A stretch of DNA of 64,000 nt from Ktedonosporobacter rubrisoli (GCF_004208415.1 NZ_CP035758.1:5704001-5768000), one strand, 5' to 3'. Positions 16,517 to 25,426 are shown, counted from the stretch's first letter. Notes: generated from the sequence alone by a model not told the origin. A program made the numbers and translations.

Positions 16517-19500
16517 TTAGCTAGAGATCTCGGCTCCCCTTAGCGAGAAATCGTAATCGCTAGCCTTTACGAAATCGCAAGCCGAAGTACTCGTATTGCG
16601 CGGCAGCACGCGCCAGAACATACCCTGGACGCGCTCCCACTCGTCAAGGATACGTGCCGCGTACCTGCTATGCGTCCTATGCGCATGCCAGCCAACTACA
16701 ACGCGTAAAGCCTCCAGCTCACGAGGATCATTAAGGCGCAAAAGCTCAACCAGTTCTGGATTGCAGCGCGCGATAAATGTATCGTGCCAATCCAGGACAT
16801 AGGCCACGCCAGATGACATGCCGGCGCCAAAGTTGGGCCCGGTCTCGCCCAGGACGACAACCATGCCTCCGGTCATATATTCACAGGCATGCGCACCCAC
16901 GCCCTCGACAACGGCAAGAGCGCCACTGTTGCGCACGGCAAAGCGCTCGCCAGCGCGTCCGGCTGCAAAGAGCTGTCCGCCGGTTGCCCCGTAGAGCACA
17001 GTATTGCCAACAATGGTATTCTCCTGTGAGGCGAAATGCGATTCAGCTGGTGGAGCAATGACGATCTGTCCGCCCGTCATACCCTTGCCCACATAATCGT
17101 TGGCCTCACCGCTCAGAAGCAGACGCATGCCAGGCACGGAGAAGGCCCCAAAGCTCTGGCCGGCCGAGCCCTGGAAGTTACAGGTAATGCTCACGCCGGG
17201 CAAGCCCACATTGCCATAGCGTCGGGCAATTTCACCGGCCAGACCAACGCCAATGGCCCGATCATAGTTCTGAATCGTATGCTGCGTGACAACGCTGCGT
17301 TCGCCGGTCAGGGCCTGCTCAGCCTCTTCGAGGAGCCGAACGGCGACGGCCGATTGAGGCAGCTTGTTCTCGCCCACGCGCTCCGACTTCGCCGGAACTG
17401 GCGCCAGCAAAGCCTCTAGATCAAGCTCACAATCCTCTGGACGCTGCAGCATATCGGCGCACCCGACCAGCTCATCAAGACTCCTGACGCCCAGTTGGGC
17501 CAGCCACTCGCGCACCTCTTCAGCTACCAGAGTCAGATAGTTGATGAGATGCTGAGGTAGCCCCTCAAACTTGGCGCGCAGATCTTCGCGCTGGGTAGCA
17601 ATGCCGGCGGGACAGGTATTGAGATGACACTGACGCGCCATGTCACAGCCAAGCGAGACCAGAGCCGCAGTGCCAAAGGCGAATTCCTCAGCGCCGAGCA
17701 TGGCCCCGACGATAACGTCGCGCCCGGTTTTGAAGCCACCATCTACGCGCACTTTGACGCGCTTGCGCAGCCCATTGCGCACAAGCACTTGCTGGGCCTC
17801 GGCCAGACCCAGTTCCCAGGGCATCCCGGCATGTTTAATAGACTGCAGCGGAGAGGCCCCTGTACCACCATCATGTCCACTGATCAGCACGTAGTCGGCA
17901 TGACCTTTTGCCACGCCTGCGGCAATCGTGCCTACGCCAATGCTGGAGACAAGCTTCACGCCGACGCGCGCGCCAGGATTGACTTGATGCAGATCATAGA
18001 TCAGCTGCGCAATATCCTCGATGCTGTAAATGTCGTGATGCGGCGGCGGTGAGATCAGCGGGACCCCCGGCGCCGTGTGGCGCAAACGCGCGATAAACGG
18101 CGTAACCTTGCTGGGTGGCAGTTGTCCGCCCTCGCCAGGCTTGGAGCCCTGAGCCATCTTGATCTCTATCTCTTCGGCGCGCACCAGATATTCGGTAGTG
18201 ACGCCAAAGCGGGCCGAGGCGATCTGCTTGATCTTGCTCCCAATGGGAAAGCCATTGATGGTCTCGTGGTACCAATGCGGATCTTCGCCACCCTCGCCGG
18301 AATTATTGCGCGCGCCAATGCTATTCATGGCAGCGGCAATCGTGCGGTACGTCTCGGGACTCAGCGCACCCAGGGACATGGCCGAGACGATAAAGCGGGT
18401 CCGGATGGCTTCCATTGGCTCTACTTCTTCCAATGGAATAGGCGTGGTAGGCTTAAAGGTCAGCAGATCGTGCAAGGCAGTTGAGGGCCGACTATAGATC
18501 AGTGCGGTAAACTGCCGATAATCCTCTTTGTTTCCGCTGCGCGCAGCTTTCTGCAGGGCACGCACGATAAAGGGATTGTAGGCGTGATACTCGGCATCGC
18601 GGCGGAAGCGATAGCGTCCCAGATCATTGAGCTTGCGCCGCCGCGCGGCGGCACCTTCGGCTACGGGCGGCTGCTTGAGGTGTTCTGTGCAACGCTGAAT
18701 GATCTGCTCAGCAATATGTGTATAGCTGACCTTACCAGGACGATAGGCCGAACCGGCAAAACAGCGCTGCACAAACTGCGCATCCAGGCCAACGATCTCA
18801 AACTGTCCCGCGCCGACAATATTGCGCAGGGTCGAGATACCCATGCGCGCCATCACTTTACACAGGCCGTCTTCAACCGCGTGCAGATAGCTTGCCACCG
18901 CCTGCTCGGGCGTCACATGTTCCAGGCGCCGCTCGCCAGCCAGGGCGCGCACGCTAGCCAGAGCCAGGGTCGGCACAAGCGCTTCAGCGCCGTAACCCAG
19001 CAAGACAGCTATCTGATGGACGTCGCAGACCGTGCCAGTCTCGCAGATCAGCGAGACACGGCTGCGCAGTCCACGCCGAATAAGTTCATTATGCACAGCT
19101 CCCACGGCCAGGACCATTGGCAACGGTGCCTGCGCCGGCGTGCTCTGTGTATCGCTAAGAATGAGCAGCGAAATACCATCGTTGATTGCCCTTATAGCTT
19201 CCTGTTCCAGGCGCTCCAGGGCCACTTCAAGAGCCGCCGGACCCTGCGCTATCTCAAACATGGTAGCCAGCTTACGAGAGCGGAAACGCTCGTCCTCAAG
19301 TTCAGCCAGGGCTTTGAGCTGTCGCTCCGTCAACAGAGGCGATTCAAGATGCATAAGATGCGCATGCAAGGGCGACTCGGTGAGCAAGCTCTCGCGGCTT
19401 CCCAGATAGCAATCTAGAGACATGACGATACGCTCGCGCAATGGGTCAATAGGAGGATTGGTCACCTGAGCAAAGCGCTGGCGAAAGTAATCGGAAAAAG

Positions 19501-21055
19501 AGCGCTCACGAGACGAGAGGACGGCCAGAGGCGTATCATCGCCCATACTCCAGACGGGTTCCTTGTTCTCCTGCAGAATCGGCCGCAGAACCATTTCGAC
19601 GTCCTCATGTGTGTACCCAAAGAGCTGCTGACGAGCGAACAAGACCTCGTTCTCCACGATAGCTTCGCTCTCGACGGCTTCTTGCTCCAGGTCAGCAAAG
19701 TGGCGCAAATGCTCAGCCAGCCATTGTCCATAAGGTTGACGTTGGGCCAGAGCAGCCTTAATATCCCCGTCGCGCAATAAAGCGCGGCGCTCTACATCGA
19801 CGGCAATCATTTCGCCGGGTCCCAGGCGTCCCTTCTCGACGACATCGCCTGGATCACACGGGATAACGCCGGCTTCCGAGGCCAGGATAAAGAGTCCCTG
19901 CGCCGTGAGCATATAGCGCGCGGGACGCAAACCATTGCGATCAAGGGCCGCCCCAACGATACGACCATCGCTAAAGACCAGCGCGGCGGGCCCATCCCAG
20001 GGCTCAATCAGTTCGGCATGATATTCGCACCAGGCACGCTGGGCCTCGTCAAGATCGAGTTTTTGCTCCCAGGCTGGCGGAATGAGCATCTGCATGCTAT
20101 GCAATAGATCGCGCCCGGAATAGGCAAGCAATTCTAAGGCATTGTCAAGCTGGGCCGAATCGCTGCCGCCCTCTTGTACCACGGGCAGTAGATCTTGAAT
20201 CTTCTCGCCCCAGAGAGGAGACGCAAAGGCGCTCTCGCGCGCCTGCATCCAATTGCGATTACCTTGAATAGTATTGATCTCGCCATTATGCGCGAGCATG
20301 CGCATAGGCTGGGCCAGCGGCCACGCGGGCAGCGTATTGGTGCTATAGCGCTGGTGAAAAATGGCCAGTGCACTGGTATAACGAGGATTGGCCAGATCGA
20401 GATAGAAGCGTGCCAGCTCATCGGGGGCCAGCAGGCCTTTGTAGATAAGTACCGAGCGAGAAAGTGAGACGATATAGCTATCACGAATACTAGCTTCGGC
20501 CAGTCGTCCCTCAATTAAGCGGCGAGCGGCATAGAGCGCTCGATCATAGTGAGCAAGGTCAAGCTGGGCGGGACGGGAAAGGAGGATCTGTACAATATCT
20601 GGAGCTGTTTCTCTGGCTCGGCTTCCAAGAACTGCATAATCAATCGGCGGATTACGCCAACCGAGAAAAACGAGACCGGTCTCCGCAAGTGTTTGCTCAA
20701 TGATGCGTCGACTCGTGGCATGAGCGTCGGGAGAGCGCTTACTGGCCGGCAAGAAGAGCATACCAACGACGAGATCGGCAGGATCGGCAAGAGTAACGCC
20801 CTGGCTCGCAAGCTCTTCTACAAGCAGCTCTCGGGGGATCTGAGTCAGGATACCGGCGCCATCATTTGTTTCAGCATCGGCATCTTGCGCCCCACGATGA
20901 GTGAGACGCGCAAGCGCATCGAGAGCTGTTTGAACAATAGAGTGACTCGCCTCTCCAGAGATATGGGCCAGGAAACCAGTGCCGCAGGCATCGTGTTCCC
21001 AGCGGCTATCGTAAAGCGGACAAGCAGGGTCAATGACATCGCGCTTGTGCATCAT
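16517..21055 (-). CDS. gltB: Glutamate synthase large subunit
   Basis: 1512 aa. Converts 2-oxoglutarate plus glutamine to two glutamates. Start ATG 21055 follows GGAG by 6 bases; the frame also offers TTG 21067. The catalytic Cys24 in DACGTGF becomes the N-terminus after removal of a 23-residue propeptide, giving a class II amidotransferase domain (to about 440). A central linker domain, the FMN-binding synthase domain (GEGGEDP, SKPGEGGQLP, GHDGGTGASP), the Fe-S cysteines in CHLNTCPAG and the C-terminal beta-helix (GxxGG repeats) follow in order. No gltD lies beside it here, so it may use ferredoxin or a distant small subunit. Single-gene unit on the minus strand. Confidence 0.96.
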   Translation of the reverse strand: MMHKRDVIDPACPLYDSRWEHDACGTGFLAHISGEASHSIVQTALDALARLTHRGAQDADAETNDGAGILTQIPRELLVEELASQGVTLADPADLVVGMLFLPASKRSPDAHATSRRIIEQTLAETGLVFLGWRNPPIDYAVLGSRARETAPDIVQILLSRPAQLDLAHYDRALYAARRLIEGRLAEASIRDSYIVSLSRSVLIYKGLLAPDELARFYLDLANPRYTSALAIFHQRYSTNTLPAWPLAQPMRMLAHNGEINTIQGNRNWMQARESAFASPLWGEKIQDLLPVVQEGGSDSAQLDNALELLAYSGRDLLHSMQMLIPPAWEQKLDLDEAQRAWCEYHAELIEPWDGPAALVFSDGRIVGAALDRNGLRPARYMLTAQGLFILASEAGVIPCDPGDVVEKGRLGPGEMIAVDVERRALLRDGDIKAALAQRQPYGQWLAEHLRHFADLEQEAVESEAIVENEVLFARQQLFGYTHEDVEMVLRPILQENKEPVWSMGDDTPLAVLSSRERSFSDYFRQRFAQVTNPPIDPLRERIVMSLDCYLGSRESLLTESPLHAHLMHLESPLLTERQLKALAELEDERFRSRKLATMFEIAQGPAALEVALERLEQEAIRAINDGISLLILSDTQSTPAQAPLPMVLAVGAVHNELIRRGLRSRVSLICETGTVCDVHQIAVLLGYGAEALVPTLALASVRALAGERRLEHVTPEQAVASYLHAVEDGLCKVMARMGISTLRNIVGAGQFEIVGLDAQFVQRCFAGSAYRPGKVSYTHIAEQIIQRCTEHLKQPPVAEGAAARRRKLNDLGRYRFRRDAEYHAYNPFIVRALQKAARSGNKEDYRQFTALIYSRPSTALHDLLTFKPTTPIPLEEVEPMEAIRTRFIVSAMSLGALSPETYRTIAAAMNSIGARNNSGEGGEDPHWYHETINGFPIGSKIKQIASARFGVTTEYLVRAEEIEIKMAQGSKPGEGGQLPPSKVTPFIARLRHTAPGVPLISPPPHHDIYSIEDIAQLIYDLHQVNPGARVGVKLVSSIGVGTIAAGVAKGHADYVLISGHDGGTGASPLQSIKHAGMPWELGLAEAQQVLVRNGLRKRVKVRVDGGFKTGRDVIVGAMLGAEEFAFGTAALVSLGCDMARQCHLNTCPAGIATQREDLRAKFEGLPQHLINYLTLVAEEVREWLAQLGVRSLDELVGCADMLQRPEDCELDLEALLAPVPAKSERVGENKLPQSAVAVRLLEEAEQALTGERSVVTQHTIQNYDRAIGVGLAGEIARRYGNVGLPGVSITCNFQGSAGQSFGAFSVPGMRLLLSGEANDYVGKGMTGGQIVIAPPAESHFASQENTIVGNTVLYGATGGQLFAAGRAGERFAVRNSGALAVVEGVGAHACEYMTGGMVVVLGETGPNFGAGMSSGVAYVLDWHDTFIARCNPELVELLRLNDPRELEALRVVVGWHAHRTHSRYAARILDEWERVQGMFWRVLPRNTSTSACDFVKASDYDFSLRGAEISS

Positions 21056-21539
21056 GCGTTGCTCCAAAAAAACACTAATAATCCAATGCGAGAGGCACCT
21101 GCGCTGGGGCCAGAGGTTCGACTAATCAAACAGCGATCGTCGTTTTCGTTAGTTATTTAGTGTATAAGGGACCCGTAGTAGCGGGAGCACAGGGATACCC
21201 TTAATCTGTTAGTGGGCGTCATGAACTGAAAGCACAAGGAGCATACCTTGAGAGATACGGCATTGCATAAAAGGGGAGCAACTTAGCTCATGATAGAATG
21301 GGCAACGTTACCTTCTAATGAGAGAGTATAACATAGACTCCCAGTATGAACAAGTTCTACAGATAGGAAATATGCCTAAACTCCCTCCTTTTTTGTTGCA
21401 TTCACTAAATTTGATCGACAAGTTTTTTGCGAAATGAACTGGGAAGAGGCGCGGAGCCAATACGCCGGCAAAATCTAGCGCTCCTTTCGCCTCTCTCCAG
21501 AGAACTTTAGCTTTAATTGGACAGACAAAGGAATCTAGC
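21056..21539. other. Intergenic region with possible structured gltB leader
   Basis: 480 bases between gltB and the small minus-strand genes. On the gltB strand an outer stem AGGG...CCCT encloses an inner CCCG-ctacta-CGGG hairpin (about 21165-21205), about 110 bases before the gltB start. I do not recognise a known riboswitch class, and no gene is visible. Confidence 0.35.
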
Positions 21540-21866
21540 TTATTCAGGCTCCAGGGGCTGCCGATCCCGGGGAAGCCTGATAAGCTTAGGATATCGCGCC
21601 CGACGAACGGAGGGCAATAGTCCGATCTCGTCAATGCTCTCGCGACTATAACTCTTGCCAGCAAGGCGAGAAAGCGCCTCCAAGGCGGCATCAAGCACTT
21701 CCAGGCGGGCAAACCCCAGCTTATCAAGCAATTCCAGCGTCTCATAACGAATTTCTAGCCGCTCTAACATGCCCATGGCGTGCAGCTCTTCTAGAAGCAT
21801 GCCATAAGAAATAGTATGTTTTCGGCGCACGTCCTGAAAAGAAGGGCGCGCCTCGTTTTCTTCCAT
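21540..21866 (-). CDS. Small helix-turn-helix-like protein, last gene of a three-gene unit
   Basis: 108 aa, not recognised as a named family. Residues of about 55-85 (LEALSRLAGKSYSRESIDEIG) match the end of the XRE-like genes at 23952 and 21889, where a stretch of the type LSRLxGxxxxxExI closes the DNA-binding fold. The rest is helical and charged and ends in a Pro/Arg-rich tail. The AGAAGG site lies about 8 bases before ATG. The gene follows the next upstream one by 22 bases, so they form an operon. Confidence 0.65.
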   Translation of the reverse strand: MEENEARPSFQDVRRKHTISYGMLLEELHAMGMLERLEIRYETLELLDKLGFARLEVLDAALEALSRLAGKSYSRESIDEIGLLPSVRRARYPKLIRLPRDRQPLEPE

Positions 21867-21888
21867 GCTTTTACCTTCTCTATCTTCC

Positions 21889-22245
21889 CTAAGCGGTTGC
21901 GCTGGCTAATCCGTAAAGCTGCTGCACATGCGCATAGAAATTGAGCTCTTTTTGACGACCAGATGACGGTATGCCCGCACGTCTATTTGTGAACCATTCA
22001 GTGCTCCTGGGGCAAGACTGCCCTGCAGGACGTTGAGGAGCTTTGATATTGATTACAATCTCGTTGAGGGTATAAGGCTTGCCAGCAAGGCGCGAGAGCC
22101 CCAGGCAGAGCTTGCGGGCAATCTGTTCATCTGTAGGCAAACCAAGCTCGGCTAGCGTGACGAGATGCGGCGGAACATCCGCTACTTCTGCAAGTATACG
22201 TGAAGGGACGCGTAGTTCTTGGCGGGCGCGCATAAGTGATTTCAT
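21889..22245 (-). CDS. Small XRE-like helix-turn-helix protein
   Basis: 118 aa. Residues of about 8-65 resemble an XRE-type fold: RVPSRILAEVADVPPHLVTL corresponds to the helix-turn-helix and LSRLAGKPYTLNEIV to the closing helices. The C-terminal 50 residues are not recognised. A strong GGAGGGAG site precedes ATG, and the ATG overlaps the stop of the upstream gene (ATGA), so translation is coupled. It is clearly related to the next gene downstream and to the plus-strand XRE gene at 23952. Confidence 0.65.
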   Translation of the reverse strand: MKSLMRARQELRVPSRILAEVADVPPHLVTLAELGLPTDEQIARKLCLGLSRLAGKPYTLNEIVINIKAPQRPAGQSCPRSTEWFTNRRAGIPSSGRQKELNFYAHVQQLYGLASATA

Positions 22246-22466
22246 CTTCCCTCCCTCCTGGCATGTTCCTCTAGCCGCGTACCGAGCGGCGATGATGGAA
22301 GCTGCTTGATCAGCCGTGCTTGAAATTGCAAAAGTAGTTGACTGGTCTCTTTATAGGATGGGGAACTGTGCTCAAAAAACCGGAGGTAGTAATCGATAGC
22401 TACGCCAAGGGCGATGATCTCGTTAGGCGCGGCCACAAAGCTAATGAAGGGGATCTGATAGCGCAT
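22242..22466 (-). CDS. Small hypothetical protein, first gene of the minus-strand unit
   Basis: 74 aa, starting at ATG 22466 with AGAGGT about 10 bases upstream; the frame continues to 22490 but that start has no site. The sequence has a hydrophobic N-terminal half (IPFISFVAAPNEIIALGVAI) and a charged end, with no named domain I recognise. Its stop overlaps the start of the following XRE-like gene by four bases. Confidence 0.6.
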   Translation of the reverse strand: MRYQIPFISFVAAPNEIIALGVAIDYYLRFFEHSSPSYKETSQLLLQFQARLIKQLPSSPLGTRLEEHARREGR

Positions 22467-22754
22467 TGTATTACCTCTTTCCATCTCCATACACCATACT
22501 GCAAGCTGGCAGCCCTTTCCTTGCCGCCAGGGAACAAACGCTCATCTATCCAATTTCCATACGGGTTCGACTCTCGCACGCCTTTTTCAAGACATGAGGT
22601 AACTAGGACTTGAGGACCTGTCCTCCAGACATACTATACTTTTTATCCGATCGAAATATACCTGATGTAAGCGAAGTTTAATATTGGCTTTAGCCCGACT
22701 TTTCCCCCTTGTTAAAGAGCATATAGCTACAAGGCAGGCTTATACACAAGACGA

Positions 22755-22819
22755 TGTACAAGCCTGCAACAACCTGCTATAATTTACTCACTGTTACGAA
22801 AAGTAAGTTACGGTTACTT
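22755..22819 (+). promoter_or_regulatory. Promoter with overlapping symmetric sites upstream of the HTH island
   Basis: TGTACA (22755-22760), 17 bases, TATAAT (22778-22783). Directly after it come TTACT (22784-22788), GTTACG (22793 and 22807), AAGTAA (22801-22806) and TTACTT (22814-22819); AAGTAA-N7-TTACTT is a perfect inverted repeat around the expected transcript start. It is a likely operator for one of the HTH proteins. Confidence 0.5.
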
Positions 22820-22933
22820 CTCATTATAGTCGTGCATATATGTGTATGTCAAGGCAAAGGCCATTACTTCTCTACCAAATTGTGCAAAATCATGACATTT
22901 GAGAAGTGCCTCATACGAAGAAGGTCAATTATC

Positions 22934-23149
22934 ATGAGTGAAGTTTGGGTTCCTATCTCTGATGCAGAAAAACGTCTAAAAGCGGAAAACATTCAGATTG
23001 GACGCAACAAGATATCTCGCTTAGTCAGTAGGGGTGTCATCCAAGCCAAAGTTAATCCTTTAGACGCCCGTGTTAGACTCGTCAATATCGAAGAGCTACG
23101 TACTTTATTTAAAGAATATGGAAGTCACGCAGGAGAAGACAACCCCTAG
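22934..23149 (+). CDS. Small DNA-binding protein, cassette type A (copy 1)
   Basis: 71 aa, starting at ATG 22934 with AAGAAGG upstream; the frame is open to 22754 but that part looks non-coding. The pattern WVPISDAEKRL..KISRLVSRGVI..K.N..D.R.RLV..EEL is that of a MerR/excisionase-like winged helix-turn-helix: recognition helix KISRLVSRG, wing, then a helix. The gene at 23732 is the same type (WVTIKVAAKRF, KISRWANRGLI, RSRLVELNEL). It is first in the plus-strand array of small HTH genes. Confidence 0.75.
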   Translation: MSEVWVPISDAEKRLKAENIQIGRNKISRLVSRGVIQAKVNPLDARVRLVNIEELRTLFKEYGSHAGEDNP

Positions 23150-23208
23150 CGCTTTAAAAGATTAGAGATCGATTTCATTTAACTTTATGCAAGGGAGCTA
23201 TACCCACG

Positions 23209-23421
23209 ATGGCTGAAGGCAGCAAAGATCCAGATCAAATGCTCTCCGCCAGGCAAGCAGGAAATATACTTGGCGTTAGCGGAAAGACAGTTATCCGTTT
23301 GATGGAAACTGGCGCCTTTCCGGGCTATAAAATTGGGGCTGCCTGGAAATTCAGGCGGGGAGATATTGAAACCTACCTCGCTTCTCGCCGCTACTATCCC
23401 AGGCAGGGTGAGGAGCTCTAA
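23209..23421 (+). CDS. Excisionase/BldC-like HTH protein, cassette type B (copy 1)
   Basis: 70 aa. MLSARQAGNILGVSGKTVIR is the helix-turn-helix and GYKIGAAWKFRRGDIETYL the wing and final helix, typical of the HTH_17 excisionase family; it binds DNA, usually as an oligomer. It differs from the copy at 24252 at only 6 of 70 residues, and the similarity extends into the leader (agctatacccRcgatgg). The site is AAGGGAG. No integrase is in the window, so a role in phage excision is not supported; BldC-like regulation is more likely. Confidence 0.85.
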   Translation: MAEGSKDPDQMLSARQAGNILGVSGKTVIRLMETGAFPGYKIGAAWKFRRGDIETYLASRRYYPRQGEEL

Positions 23422-23568
23422 TCTCCTGGCTCCTCATCAAAATTGAGTACTCCTTATTTCGCCCTCATTAGCGAGTTTTTACGCATTTTTGCCGATTCTC
23501 AATAGCTGCAAATTCTTCTATCATAGCAGCATTGAACGGGCAAACTTCCTTTTGCCCTGGTTTGAGAA

Positions 23569-23691
23569 GTCAAACGAGCAGAGGATGGAAAATCAATCAG
23601 CAGACTTATGCAGGCGCGCCTCCTCGCCGGGTTAAGCAAGCATCTAGGAAGGGAAGTCACAAAAGAAGAGATCGATGAGTTCCAGGTATGA
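23569..23691 (+). pseudogene. Decayed XRE-like gene fragment, cassette type C relic
   Basis: Open frame of about 40 codons without a start, ending at TGA 23689-23691. Its end, SKHLGREVTKEEIDEFQV, matches SARLGREIALEEIADI of the intact XRE gene at 23952, and the part before it matches its recognition region. A stop lies just upstream in frame, so the N-terminal half is lost. Confidence 0.65.
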
Positions 23692-23731
23692 GCTATCATC
23701 AGACACGTTGGATATGTAGCAGGAACATAGT

Positions 23732-23965
23732 ATGAGCGAACGATGGGTCACTATAAAAGTAGCAGCAAAGAGATTCAACTTGCCGGCGAGCAAAATATCG
23801 CGTTGGGCGAATAGAGGCTTGATCCCGACTAAACCCAATCTTTTTGATAAGCGCTCGCGCCTGGTTGAGCTCAATGAGCTACAGGCAAAAATTACAGAGC
23901 TCAACGCCATACAGGATCTAGCCGAAGCCAATCTTGCAGAGGATCTCACGAATGGAAACGCTTGA
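23732..23965 (+). CDS. Small DNA-binding protein, cassette type A (copy 2)
   Basis: 77 aa, paralog of the protein at 22934: the same MSE.WV.I start, KISR...RG.I recognition segment, K.N..D.R.RLV wing and EL-rich last helix, but only moderately conserved otherwise. The C-terminus adds a short acidic Leu/Ala-rich helix. It overlaps the next gene by 14 bases, so the two are translationally linked. The ribosome site before its ATG is poor (gcaggaac). Confidence 0.75.
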   Translation: MSERWVTIKVAAKRFNLPASKISRWANRGLIPTKPNLFDKRSRLVELNELQAKITELNAIQDLAEANLAEDLTNGNA

Positions 23966-24161
23966 GCAGTTGCGTATACACGCTGGTTTACGCGTCAAGG
24001 AGCTCGCCACGCTGGCCGATATCTCCGAAACTTCGCTGCGCAAAATGGCACACGGCGAGCCAGTGAGTGCGGTCCTGGTATATAAGGTCCTGCGCGTGCT
24101 CTCGGCACGATTGGGTAGAGAGATCGCTCTAGAAGAGATTGCTGACATCAAAACCCTATGA
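23952..24161 (+). CDS. XRE-family HTH protein, cassette type C (intact copy)
   Basis: 69 aa, starting at ATG 23952 behind AGAGGA; the frame is open further up to 23934. This is a compact lambda-repressor-like fold: QLRIHAGLRVKELATLADIS is helices 1-3, ETSLRKMAHGEPVSA the recognition region, and VLRVLSARLGREIALEEI the closing helices. It has only the DNA-binding part and no dimer or ligand domain. It is the intact relative of the relics at 23569 and 24505 and of the minus-strand genes at 21540 and 21889. Confidence 0.83.
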   Translation: METLEQLRIHAGLRVKELATLADISETSLRKMAHGEPVSAVLVYKVLRVLSARLGREIALEEIADIKTL

Positions 24162-24251
24162 CGCATTTCGCACCTGGCAGAACTAACTCTTTTATCATCT
24201 AAGCAATATTCTAAACATAAGACAAACTGGACAAAGAAAGCTATACCCGCG

Positions 24252-24464
24252 ATGGCAGAAGGGAAAAAAGATCCTGATCAAATGCTCTCAGCCAGGCAAG
24301 CAGGGAATATACTTGGCGTTAGCGGAAAGACAGTTATCCGTTTGATTGAGACTGGCGCCTTTCCTGGCTATAAAATTGGTGCTGCCTGGAAATTCAGGCG
24401 GGGAGATATTGAAACCTACCTCGCTTCTCGCCGCTACTATTCCAACCAAGATGAGAAGCTCTAA
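24252..24464 (+). CDS. Excisionase/BldC-like HTH protein, cassette type B (copy 2)
   Basis: 70 aa, 64 of 70 residues identical to the protein at 23209. The changes are at positions 5, 32, 64, 65, 67 and 69, mainly in the last seven residues; residues 6-63 hold just one conservative change (Met to Ile). The coding DNA and part of the leader are also nearly identical, pointing to a recent duplication or gene conversion. The leader keeps ctataccc but the ribosome site is weaker (AAAGAAAG). Confidence 0.85.
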   Translation: MAEGKKDPDQMLSARQAGNILGVSGKTVIRLIETGAFPGYKIGAAWKFRRGDIETYLASRRYYSNQDEKL

Positions 24465-24504
24465 TCTTCCCTAGCTCCTCATCCCAGCAAGGTACACCAA
24501 CCTC

Positions 24505-24594
24505 GCTCTTGACAGCAAAACTTTCCCTGTCTTTGCTAATTCCACGTCATGGAAGAGAATTTGCGGAAGAAGAGATTGATGAGCTCTTATCATA
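24505..24594 (+). pseudogene. Second decayed XRE-like fragment, cassette type C relic
   Basis: A short start-less frame ends in HGREFAEEEIDELLS and TAG (24592-24594), corresponding to LGREVTKEEIDEFQV of the relic at 23569 and LGREIALEEIADI of the intact gene. Only about the last 20 residues align, so the exact left border is uncertain. Confidence 0.5.
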
Positions 24595-24634
24595 GTCTCG
24601 CCGAGCACAGTTTGTACCAGGTAGGTATACGCTT

Positions 24635-25150
24635 TCATTTAAGAGTAGCTTGTAAAGCGGCCTGATAGAGTGCACTATGTCTGCGGGGCCAGGGGAGCTT
24701 GCGGGCCTCTTCAGGAGCGAATAGCGCCCGTTCTTGCGTCTCCTCTGTCGGGCGAAACTCGTCAAGCGCTTCGATCTGGGCCCAGTAGAAAACCTGATAG
24801 CTATCGGGATAGGGATAGCGATATGAAGGCGGTTGCGGACCAAACAAGCGCAGGCGTTGATAGCCCAGCAAATGCAGCTCCTTCAGTTTTGCCCCTGCTT
24901 CTTCGTAGGCCTCGCGGCGCGCAGCCTCTTCAGGCGACTCGCCAGGCTCGATATGGCCTCCGACGATATCCCAACCACGGACAACCAGGTTCGTTTGAAG
25001 CAAGCGATCACCATCAAAGGCTAGCACAAGCGCCGTGGCAATCAGTTCGGTCGGTGGCAGTTGGGATGAGAGGGCAATATATCCTTCGTTTGGTAGAGGG
25101 AGCCATGAAATATTCTGCTCAACCTGGACAATCTGTTCGTCCTTTAACAT
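24635..25150 (-). CDS. NUDIX hydrolase
   Basis: 171 aa. ATG 25150 is chosen because AAGGGGGA lies 6-7 bases upstream; a second ATG at 25168 has none. The Nudix box occupies about residues 64-86 (GGHIEPGESPEEAARREAYE then EAG) with the Glu residues for metal binding in place. The enzyme hydrolyses a nucleoside diphosphate linked to another group; the box does not define the substrate. A TEETQERALF..EEARKL end is typical of the fold. It stands alone at the edge of the HTH island. Confidence 0.92.
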   Translation of the reverse strand: MLKDEQIVQVEQNISWLPLPNEGYIALSSQLPPTELIATALVLAFDGDRLLQTNLVVRGWDIVGGHIEPGESPEEAARREAYEEAGAKLKELHLLGYQRLRLFGPQPPSYRYPYPDSYQVFYWAQIEALDEFRPTEETQERALFAPEEARKLPWPRRHSALYQAALQATLK

Positions 25151-25426
25151 GCAATCCCCCTTAAGCATTTATTGCAAACGTTTTCATGGAACACCTATGC
25201 TATCGAGGAACATAACAACCTATCCTCGCAGCTGAATAGCTCCAGGTCAGTGTTTCAAAAAGGATAGGGCCAATTATAGTGGATCAAGCCAATGCCTGTC
25301 AAACTGTCTTCCACGAGCCAAATCCTTGTATCCCGAAATAGGATAATAACCCCTCTAGTTACGTTTATAAATATATACTTGCCATGGAAGAAAGCATATT
25401 ATAGCTTTATAGCTAAGGAGATAAAC

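Noticed and set aside
22754..22933. Upstream extension of the type A gene
   Set aside because: It contains the probable promoter, and the AAGAAGG site selects ATG 22934.
23209..23421. Phage excisionase for an integrated element
   Set aside because: No integrase, att-like direct repeats or phage genes are in the neighbourhood; a regulator role fits better.
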